In this document: piece by piece, positions 24,254 to 31,094 of the stretch
How positions within the stretch are numbered: position 1 is the first letter of the stretch
How the letters are laid out: every line of letters starts with the position of its first letter
Source of the DNA: an uncultured Lachnospiraceae bacterium
GTDB lineage: Bacteria > Bacillota > Clostridia > Lachnospirales > Lachnospiraceae
Assembly (NCBI GenBank): GCA_949051815.1
Contig: CARQVR010000016.1
Location: 1 to 58,530 of the forward strand
Reading direction: 5' to 3'
DNA: 58,530 bases
The notes under the pieces: generated by a model
The model's database searches: none
What the model was told of the DNA's origin: nothing
The model's input: only the letters and a program-made list of their open reading frames with translations
Made by a program: the position numbers and the translations under genes

Positions 24254-26323
24254 TTATAGCATATCCGTCATATCTGTCATCCGGTTAAAAAAGGGATCTT
24301 CTACTTTCAGGGATAAGAAATCGTGATCCAGAATCTCAACGCCGTGTATCAGAGCAAGAAACCGCTCGTCTATTTCCCTGTCTACCCTTGCTTCCGCTAT
24401 CGGACACAGCTTCAGATACGTCGTAAAATAATCGAAAATTCCATCCTGCGCTTCCTGTACACACCGGATATCTTCTTTCGTTCTCGTCTCCTGTGCATAA
24501 CACGGCTCCCCGTTTTCATCAAATTCTTTGATCGACGGCATGGGGGAAGTCAACATCGTTTCCAGAATATAATAATTTTCATAAATCTCGCTGTTATCCG
24601 TTTCTTCCTTACCATAAAACGGTACAATATCCAATCCCTTTTCCTGCATATACTCTCTTTCCAGCTGTAAAAAATATAATCCCTTCAAATGATTTGGTAT
24701 CAGCTTCTGTATATACATCTGGCTCGTCCCTTTTGCCACAAAGTCAAAAAAAGCAATATCTCCTTTTCCTGTCTCCAATCCGTTTATGTAAGTAAGATAA
24801 TTTTTCCTGACAGAAGATGCCTTTCGTAAAATCATCTGTGCGTAATCCGTCAATGATTGTTCTTCCATGCGGCCGCATCCTGCTTTCGCCTGCCCGGAAA
24901 TGCCAAAGCGCGTCTCCAGCTCTTTTTCCACCGTTCCACTGAACTTCATTTCACTGACATACCTGATATCTTCCTCGTTCTCCACACCGGCGCGTATAGC
25001 GGCTGTGCGTGAAGTCAGGAAATAAACGGAAGAAGTATCTCCGGTCAGCGCATCGTACAGCTTCTTTACCAGATAGCCGTCCCGTGCACAAAGCCACACA
25101 TTTTGCAAATCATACTTCCGCACCTGTTCCGCAAACCAGATGACAAAATCGCTGATGATTGGCGCAAAAAACAGATAGCCCAGATCAAAGGCTGTTTTGA
25201 CGGCAATTTTCTGTCCTTCTTCTTCAAACTGAAAAGGGCTGTTAAAGAGCTTCGCCACAAGTATTCCTATTTTAATCCGGTTAGCCACGCCTTCCATACT
25301 GTCCCAAAGTCCGAGCCAGCCCGCCATTTCCAGCAGCTCTGTTCCACTACAGATCTGGCACGCGGCAATTCCGTGCTTTTGGGCGCTCTCTATATCCGCA
25401 GTAAAGTCATCGCCAATGTGAATTACCTTTTTCCCGGTTACCCGCTCTTTCAGCCGTTCAAAAAGTTCTTCCGTCTTGGCCGTTTTATACTCACAGGATG
25501 CGAAGATGTCCCGATAGAAACTGATATCACACTTTTCCAATAGCCTGACCAGTTGGTCCTTCGTATAAAAAGTGTCCGATACAATATAAATTTCCTTTCC
25601 TTTTCTATGCATCTCTTCACAAAAAGAACACATTTCCAGACGCGGAACCGCCAGCTCACAATCAATCTGCCATTCTAATTCAGCCAGTTCCTCCGGCACA
25701 ATCTCTGCGATTGCGTAAGTCTTTTTCATATAAGAATAAATTTCAACAAGCGTGGCCGCCGAAAATCTGGCAAGATACTTTTCGCTGGCAAGCCGTCTGC
25801 CGCAAAAATCCGTTATCACAATCCCCTTTTCCCTTAATCTGCAATCAACAATGTCAAAGATATCCGTCGGAAATAACGTCCGCCGCATAATCAATGTGTC
25901 AAACAGATCCATACTCACTACATCATATCTGTCAGCCTGTTCCATCAGACGCCCACGGGAAATCCCATCCGCCGCTTTGAATTGATATCTGGCTTTCCTT
26001 GAATCACACAGATTTTTTCCTCTCACATCTATCAGCGCAATTTCATTCTCCTTACATACCGCACCGATTCGCTTGACGATTGCTCTGCATGATCCGGGTC
26101 TTGCCACGACCAGAATCAGTTTTACCCGGCTGTCTATGGCATACTGTAACGAAACAACCGGTCTGCCATACAGCTCTCCCTCTTCCCTGTAACCGTCCAG
26201 CAGTCCGACAATCTGAAAGTCCTGTCCGATCTCGTTCAAAACCCGTTCCGTTTCCGTACCCAGTCCGTAAATCGCAATTTTTTCTTCCTTATATGGATTC
26301 AGAATTTTCGATAAGTTTACCAT
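24254..26323 (-). CDS. Rossmann module + HAD-superfamily domain protein (COG5610-like)
   Basis: Cytoplasmic 689-residue protein of three parts. Residues 14-105 are the cluster's recurrent Rossmann-like module (KIAIYGLGTE, IVGLLDG, IALIDVRGKN). Residues about 133-340 are a HAD-family domain: motif I SMDLFDTLIMRR with Asp139 as the likely nucleophile, motif II YIVSDTFYT, and motif IV HIGDDFTADIESA. Residues 350-689 form a helical region found with such HAD domains in surface-polysaccharide loci. The position of the second Asp in motif I (DLFDT) is typical of this subgroup. It may act as a phosphatase or phosphotransferase on a glycan intermediate. The ATG at 26323 has GGAGA before it. Confidence 0.8.
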   Translation of the reverse strand: MVNLSKILNPYKEEKIAIYGLGTETERVLNEIGQDFQIVGLLDGYREEGELYGRPVVSLQYAIDSRVKLILVVARPGSCRAIVKRIGAVCKENEIALIDVRGKNLCDSRKARYQFKAADGISRGRLMEQADRYDVVSMDLFDTLIMRRTLFPTDIFDIVDCRLREKGIVITDFCGRRLASEKYLARFSAATLVEIYSYMKKTYAIAEIVPEELAELEWQIDCELAVPRLEMCSFCEEMHRKGKEIYIVSDTFYTKDQLVRLLEKCDISFYRDIFASCEYKTAKTEELFERLKERVTGKKVIHIGDDFTADIESAQKHGIAACQICSGTELLEMAGWLGLWDSMEGVANRIKIGILVAKLFNSPFQFEEEGQKIAVKTAFDLGYLFFAPIISDFVIWFAEQVRKYDLQNVWLCARDGYLVKKLYDALTGDTSSVYFLTSRTAAIRAGVENEEDIRYVSEMKFSGTVEKELETRFGISGQAKAGCGRMEEQSLTDYAQMILRKASSVRKNYLTYINGLETGKGDIAFFDFVAKGTSQMYIQKLIPNHLKGLYFLQLEREYMQEKGLDIVPFYGKEETDNSEIYENYYILETMLTSPMPSIKEFDENGEPCYAQETRTKEDIRCVQEAQDGIFDYFTTYLKLCPIAEARVDREIDERFLALIHGVEILDHDFLSLKVEDPFFNRMTDMTDML

Positions 26324-26375
26324 ACACACTCTCCGCCTCTATCTGTTTCCACACCCCGGGTTCCGCTCTGCGGCT

Positions 26376-27761
26376 CTATAGCAGCTCCCTTACTTTTTTC
26401 TCAAAAGCCGCCATGGAAAAATGCTGCTCATAAATTGTCCGCGCGCGAAGCCCCATATCGGGCAGGCTTTCATGATGCTCCACACACCAGCAGATTCTCT
26501 CCGCCAGCTCCTGCTCATCCCCGTTTTGAAACACGATACCATTCACTTCCTGCTCTATAAACGACGCTGTACCTGTGGCGTCTGATACCATACAGGGCAC
26601 CCTGTGCATCATCGCCTCCGCCGCCACTGTAGGCATAGGATCTTCCCGCGAAGGGCAGATCGCCATATCCGCACCGGCAAACGCCTTATGTATTCCCTCT
26701 CTATCCATGGTACCCGTCATAACGATCTCCGGAAGCTCTTGTATCATTGTTTTGATCTCTTCCGCCATCCGGGATGTATTCTGTCCTATCAGATAAAATT
26801 CTGCGCGCTCCCTTATGCTTTGGGGCAGCCGCCGGACAGCCCGTACCAGAATATCCTGTCCTTTTCTTGCTTCTATATATCCTATCGTCACAAAGCGGAC
26901 CTTATGCCTGTCCGGCTTTCGTTCGGCTTCATCCGCCTCATCGACCACGCCGTAAATCAGATTTTCAATCTCCAGATCCGGCATAAACGGCGCCATAGCC
27001 GCCCGTGGAACTGGCCCGACCGAACAGAGCCGTAAATTTTTCCGTTCCATGCCACTAAGCAATGCCCGGTCCACACCGTCATAAAAGAAAGGGGAATCGT
27101 GCAGCCACCATAATATCGGTATCTGCGTATCTCTCTTCGACAAAAAAACATGATAATTAATCGTATTGCATACAATCCTTGAAAAGCCCGCCGTCCACCC
27201 AGCCTCACGCATTGTCTCAATCTGCAAATTCACATCAACGATTACCGGTATTCCCTCAGCAAGCAGAATATCTCTCAAGGGTCCATCCAGCATGGAAGCA
27301 AATACCACCCCGTCCCCTTTATCCCGAAGCACCCTTGCCATATGAAAGAGCGCGATTGCCGGTCCTCCCAATGTGAGGTCTTGGGATAAGAGCAGCGTAC
27401 ATGATGCCTTCTCCCTATTCTCCGCCCCGCCGTAGTACTGTATGGGTTTCTTATACGCCCCTGTAACACCGTTTTCTGCCCGACAGATCAATTTATGCAG
27501 ATCGTAGAAATGAAAAATCCTCTCTTCCGGTACACCAAGCTCTCTAAGCTGCCGCTTCATCCCCTTCACATAGAAGCTCAGAATCACCACCGCGTCATAG
27601 GCAAGCTGTACGCCCTGTTGCGGTGATACAATCTGTATATTGTCTATATATGTATTCTGTTTATGCGGCGCATTGTCAAGCAAGGCGACAATGTCTTCTT
27701 TCGCAAACCATTTTTTATACCGGTTATAATAATCCCCTGTACCGAAAATCAGATATTTCAC
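26376..27761 (-). CDS. Glycosyltransferase family 4 with N-terminal Rossmann module
   Basis: 461-residue protein. Residues 1-92 are the recurrent Rossmann-like module (KYLIFGTGDYYNRY, DIVALLDN). The remainder is a GT-B glycosyltransferase: LTLGGPAIALFHMARVL at the start of the acceptor half, VTIGYIEARKGQDILVRAV at the donor half and the retaining EX7E element in SREDPMPTVAAEAMM. It starts with GTG after AGGGAGAG. The donor sugar cannot be told. It lies 12 bases after the cytidylyltransferase of the phosphoramidate block. Confidence 0.88.
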   Translation of the reverse strand: MKYLIFGTGDYYNRYKKWFAKEDIVALLDNAPHKQNTYIDNIQIVSPQQGVQLAYDAVVILSFYVKGMKRQLRELGVPEERIFHFYDLHKLICRAENGVTGAYKKPIQYYGGAENREKASCTLLLSQDLTLGGPAIALFHMARVLRDKGDGVVFASMLDGPLRDILLAEGIPVIVDVNLQIETMREAGWTAGFSRIVCNTINYHVFLSKRDTQIPILWWLHDSPFFYDGVDRALLSGMERKNLRLCSVGPVPRAAMAPFMPDLEIENLIYGVVDEADEAERKPDRHKVRFVTIGYIEARKGQDILVRAVRRLPQSIRERAEFYLIGQNTSRMAEEIKTMIQELPEIVMTGTMDREGIHKAFAGADMAICPSREDPMPTVAAEAMMHRVPCMVSDATGTASFIEQEVNGIVFQNGDEQELAERICWCVEHHESLPDMGLRARTIYEQHFSMAAFEKKVRELL

Positions 27762-27773
27762 GCGGCTCTCCCT

Positions 27774-28574
27774 TTATTGCCTTTTTGCGGCGTCTAATTT
27801 AATAACCGTCGCAATGCTGCCATCTTCAACCCATTTACAGGCATTCTCATAGTCCTCATTTGTGTCAAATTCTATCCAGCCGTTATGAAATCTTTCCGCT
27901 TTCACCGGCTGTCCAGACGCAATAACCGCCTGCAGCAAATCAGTCATATACGCCTTGCGAACGGTCTTACCTGACTGCTGCCACGGCTTATCTTCAAAGT
28001 TTGCGTATGCTTCCTGTAAAAGAGTCTGTATATGTGCCAATCCGGCTCGGGAAAATTTCAGCAGCCCTACATATCTGGCGTCAATCTCTTCCAATCGCGG
28101 ACTTTCCAGTCCAAGCTCGACTATGTTATCGTTCTCATCCAAAGTAAGGCTTTCCGTATCAAAATCCACCTTACCATAACGCTTTTCCCAATACGCCTTC
28201 CAGTTATCATCAACAGCGACCGAAAAATCTGCGTCCGACTTCATCATCGTCTTAAGCATCTGTTCTTCAAACAAGATGTCCGAATAACTTACAATAATAT
28301 CCTCATTAAACTCAGCCTCTGCCGCCATAAGGGATTCTACCATATTGGTATTGGCGTAATCTTCATTTGTATAATAGGTAACGTCCTCATATGGAATCTT
28401 ATCAGCCGCAAATCCCCGGACAACGATAATATGCTCAATTCCACATTGCCGGTACATTGCAATCTGACGCTCAATGATTGTTTCCCCCATAAAGGAAAGC
28501 ATTCCCTTCGGTAAATTCTCTGTATACTTTTTTAATCTCGTACCCTGTCCTGCTGCTAAAATAATTGCTTTCAT
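27774..28574 (-). CDS. Nucleotidyltransferase, candidate CTP:phosphoglutamine cytidylyltransferase (Cj1416-like)
   Basis: 266-residue sugar-nucleotidyltransferase-fold protein. MKAIILAAGQGTRLKKY forms the nucleotide loop, with Lys at NLPKGML; a VSYSDILFEE motif holds the metal-binding Asp, and GWIEFDTNEDYENA closes the active site. In Campylobacter jejuni the Cj1416 enzyme of this fold and length makes CDP-L-glutamine from CTP and L-glutamine phosphate. The other three enzymes of that pathway are in the same run of six genes here, which is the main reason for the call. By sequence alone it could be a LicC- or hexose-1-phosphate-type transferase. Confidence 0.8.
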   Translation of the reverse strand: MKAIILAAGQGTRLKKYTENLPKGMLSFMGETIIERQIAMYRQCGIEHIIVVRGFAADKIPYEDVTYYTNEDYANTNMVESLMAAEAEFNEDIIVSYSDILFEEQMLKTMMKSDADFSVAVDDNWKAYWEKRYGKVDFDTESLTLDENDNIVELGLESPRLEEIDARYVGLLKFSRAGLAHIQTLLQEAYANFEDKPWQQSGKTVRKAYMTDLLQAVIASGQPVKAERFHNGWIEFDTNEDYENACKWVEDGSIATVIKLDAAKRQ

Positions 28575-28608
28575 ACACTTGTCCCCTTAGTTTATTATCT
28601 CTAATGAT

Positions 28609-29220
28609 CTAAACAACGCCGCCAAATAATTCTTTTACCATATTTATGTCTTTTTGCGTATAATTTGTTTCCCGCTCCGGATGCCACATTGTTCCAGCGA
28701 TCGGAAGATTCTTATGGCGTACAGCCTCAATCACACCGTCCGGCGTCTGTGCCATGATTCGCAATTCGCCTCCCGCTTTTAGCTCTTTGCACGCTTGATT
28801 ATGATAGCTGTTTACCTCGTAACACTCCTTATCGGCCCGAATCATATGCCGTACTGCTACATGTCCATCGACGTTTACCAATTCATTCCCAAAATAAACG
28901 AGAACAGACTGCATTCCCCTGCAGAATCCGTAAAGTGGTATTTGATTTTTAACGGCAAGTTCAATCAAAACATGATCCATAGCATCTCTTTCCGGTGCGT
29001 TTCCTCCATATGCAGTCAAACTGTTTCCTCCGCTCAGAATAATTCCTGCCGGCCGCAATGTTTCAATTATCTGTTCCGCCAAACCGGCTCTGTTTGGAAC
29101 CGGCAGCGGCAGAAATCCGCAGGCACTGATAAAGTCAGCTATTCTCTGGTCCGCACAATCTCTCCGTTCCTGATAGCTTTCAATTACTTCTACCCGCTGT
29201 GTATATACGACTACTCCCAT
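28609..29220 (-). CDS. Class I glutamine amidotransferase-like hydrolase, candidate gamma-glutamyl-CDP-amidate hydrolase (Cj1417-like)
   Basis: 203-residue protein of the PuuD/GATase class I family. The catalytic triad is visible as Cys100 in GFCRGMQS, His180 and Glu182 in MWHPERETN. The start, YTQRVEVIESYQERRD, differs from common PuuD. In C. jejuni, Cj1417 cuts CDP-L-glutamine to glutamate and cytidine diphosphoramidate. Same family, same length and direct linkage to the kinase and cytidylyltransferase partners support that role. Alternative: a gamma-glutamyl-GABA hydrolase of polyamine use, which the neighbourhood does not favour. The ATG follows AAGGA. Confidence 0.8.
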   Translation of the reverse strand: MGVVVYTQRVEVIESYQERRDCADQRIADFISACGFLPLPVPNRAGLAEQIIETLRPAGIILSGGNSLTAYGGNAPERDAMDHVLIELAVKNQIPLYGFCRGMQSVLVYFGNELVNVDGHVAVRHMIRADKECYEVNSYHNQACKELKAGGELRIMAQTPDGVIEAVRHKNLPIAGTMWHPERETNYTQKDINMVKELFGGVV

Positions 29221-29257
29221 GATGTTCCTTCTTTCTTATCCAATCATAAATATAGTC

Positions 29258-29989
29258 TTAAAGCTTCGTATCTGTCATTTTCTCCATTCCCATAATAGCA
29301 AGATGTTTTAAGACCGGATGAATTATGAAATAAGTTTCCGCTCCACCCTGCTTCTGCTCACGGCTTTCCAGGGTTCCCCGCTCCAGATACTGATTAAGCG
29401 CCTTAATTAATACTCTGGCCCGCGTATACGGTTCAAAAATATAATCTATATTCACTGCTTCTTTCGGTATCTCAAAAGTGTCCTGTACAATAATTTCCCC
29501 CTCATCAATTCCTTCATTTAAAAAAATAGCCGTTGCACCAAACTCCTTATCCTGGAGAAAACTGTAATATGCGGTCGTACTCCCCCGATACTGCGGCAAA
29601 ATACCCGCATGTACATGAATAAACTTTTTATTAATATGAAACAAATGCGCTTTCAATATATACCCGCCATATCCGGAATAAATAAGATACTTTGCTTCAA
29701 TAGTCATCAGCGCTTCTTTCATCTGTTCTGAATTAATGTCCTTATTTTCAACCAATATATACGGAATATTCGCCTCATGTAAAGAAAACAGAATCGGTAT
29801 ATCCCTGTCAAAATATTTCTCATTTCCGTTTTTTCCGTGATATTTCCGCGCCTCATCTTTTATACCCGTAATATTATCCGAATAGACAACGCATATCCCC
29901 GGCAGTCTTTCCTCTAAAATCATCGTCTGCAAATAAGCTTTCGTTCGGGCTGTATCGGATGCCAGCAAGGCAAACTCTTTCAGTATCAT
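29258..29989 (-). CDS. Formyltransferase-fold protein in the phosphoramidate block
   Basis: 243-residue protein of the formyltransferase family (PF00551). The signature loop reads HVHAGILPQYRGSTTAYYS (residues 125-143) and GIDEGEII holds Asp162. In the classic catalytic set Asn-His-Asp, His127 and Asp162 are present but the Asn position is His125. It lacks the C-terminal domain of Met-tRNA formyltransferase. Its start overlaps the stop of the unknown 190-residue gene by four bases (ATGA), so the two are probably co-translated. It may formylate, or otherwise use a one-carbon folate on, the phosphoramidate or an amino sugar. In C. jejuni this place in the pathway is taken by methyltransferases Cj1419 and Cj1420. 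Confidence 0.82.
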   Translation of the reverse strand: MILKEFALLASDTARTKAYLQTMILEERLPGICVVYSDNITGIKDEARKYHGKNGNEKYFDRDIPILFSLHEANIPYILVENKDINSEQMKEALMTIEAKYLIYSGYGGYILKAHLFHINKKFIHVHAGILPQYRGSTTAYYSFLQDKEFGATAIFLNEGIDEGEIIVQDTFEIPKEAVNIDYIFEPYTRARVLIKALNQYLERGTLESREQKQGGAETYFIIHPVLKHLAIMGMEKMTDTKL

Positions 29990-30558
29990 CTTATCACCTC
30001 CCCATCCATCCCGTTTTCCCGCGCCAACTCATAGAAAATATCCAGTTCCTGACTGATCATCTGCCTAAAATATCCCCGAAGACATTCCGGGAAACAATTC
30101 TGTACAGACAATAGCGTATCATTCACTTTCAACAAGCAGCTGAAATATTTCAGGCATTTGGTGTGCCGATACATATGCAATAAGCAATCTGCAAATAAGA
30201 GATAACTTTGATAATTTTCAAAACCGGCGCCCTCTACAGGTTTCCACTGATCATCGTAGCGCGAATAAAGCCTCTTACGCACTTCAAAGCTTTTTGTATA
30301 TGCATTCACTGTATCGGTCACTTCTACACTATAATCTCCCGTCTTTAATTTCCGGAGAATCTCTGTCAGTTCCCGCCAAACCAGATCATCAGAAATTTCC
30401 TCACACGACAAAATATCATCGCCTGTACTTTTTCCTGCATCCATATAGTTACATCTGGATGCCAGATAATCTTTTAAGAAATCCGTCCCTCTATATTCAC
30501 TGTACATATAAGTTTGTTTTTCATACAGGTTATTCTCTGTTACATATTCATAGGCCAT
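29986..30558 (-). CDS. Unknown protein of the phosphoramidate block
   Basis: I do not recognise this 190-residue protein. It looks soluble and mostly helical, with no signal peptide or membrane helix, and is rich in Tyr, Asp, Glu and Cys. Visible stretches are DFLKDYLASRCNYMDAG near 28, an aromatic middle ENYQSYLLFADCLLHMYRH and FRQMISQELDIFYELAREN near the end. It overlaps the upstream kinase gene by 11 bases and the downstream formyltransferase by four, so it is tightly bound to this block and may partner one of them. GGAGGAAAGGG precedes the ATG. Confidence 0.75.
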   Translation of the reverse strand: MAYEYVTENNLYEKQTYMYSEYRGTDFLKDYLASRCNYMDAGKSTGDDILSCEEISDDLVWRELTEILRKLKTGDYSVEVTDTVNAYTKSFEVRKRLYSRYDDQWKPVEGAGFENYQSYLLFADCLLHMYRHTKCLKYFSCLLKVNDTLLSVQNCFPECLRGYFRQMISQELDIFYELARENGMDGEVIR

Positions 30559-31081
30559 GATCCCTTTCCTCCAGATAAGTCACTATTTTTTGTACAGCTT
30601 CTGCTACCGTATCTTTCTCCGTATCAATGGTGATGTCGCTGTACTGTGGAATCTCATAAACATCATCTGCTCCGTTCAGGCTTTCCATTTGTCCATTCTG
30701 CTGCTTCTTATAATAGCCTTTTACATCCCGCCTTTTGCATTCCTCATAAGAACACTTCACATAGACCTCTATATATTCATCCGAAAATCTCTCCTGCACC
30801 TTTTGCCGCATCTTTTCATAAGCTCCAACCTGCGACAAAATAACCGAAATATCATTGTCCAACAAGTATTTTATGACAACACAGACTGCCCGATTGCATT
30901 TCATCCGTTCCTCATAAGTATAGCCGAAGCTGTCTCCAAACTGCTGACGGATCTCGTCCCCGTCAATCACCTGCAGATTTGTCATCTCTTTTTTTCTCAA
31001 TTCCGCTTCCAGCGCTTTGGCAATCGTCGTTTTTCCGCTTCCGCTTCTCCCGATCATATAAATCATAAATTTCTTTTTCAT
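30548..31081 (-). CDS. APS-kinase-fold kinase, candidate cytidine diphosphoramidate kinase (Cj1415-like)
   Basis: 177-residue P-loop kinase with the adenylylsulfate kinase fold: GRSGSGKTT at residues 11-19, VIDGDEIRQQFGD after strand 2, and EVYVKCSYEECKRRDVKGYY near residue 115. In C. jejuni, Cj1415 has this fold and length and phosphorylates the 3'-hydroxyl of cytidine diphosphoramidate. No sulfate assimilation gene (ATP sulfurylase, PAPS reductase) is near, and the glutamine-kinase-like gene lies just upstream, so the Cj1415 role is preferred. Three possible starts occur in a row (GTG, ATG, ATG); GAGGG favours the third. Confidence 0.82.
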   Translation of the reverse strand: MKKKFMIYMIGRSGSGKTTIAKALEAELRKKEMTNLQVIDGDEIRQQFGDSFGYTYEERMKCNRAVCVVIKYLLDNDISVILSQVGAYEKMRQKVQERFSDEYIEVYVKCSYEECKRRDVKGYYKKQQNGQMESLNGADDVYEIPQYSDITIDTEKDTVAEAVQKIVTYLEERDHGL

Positions 31082-31094
31082 CATCACCCTCTTG

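Noticed and set aside
30548..31081. Adenylylsulfate kinase for sulfate assimilation
   Set aside because: No ATP sulfurylase or PAPS reductase is near, and the three other CDP-phosphoramidate genes are.
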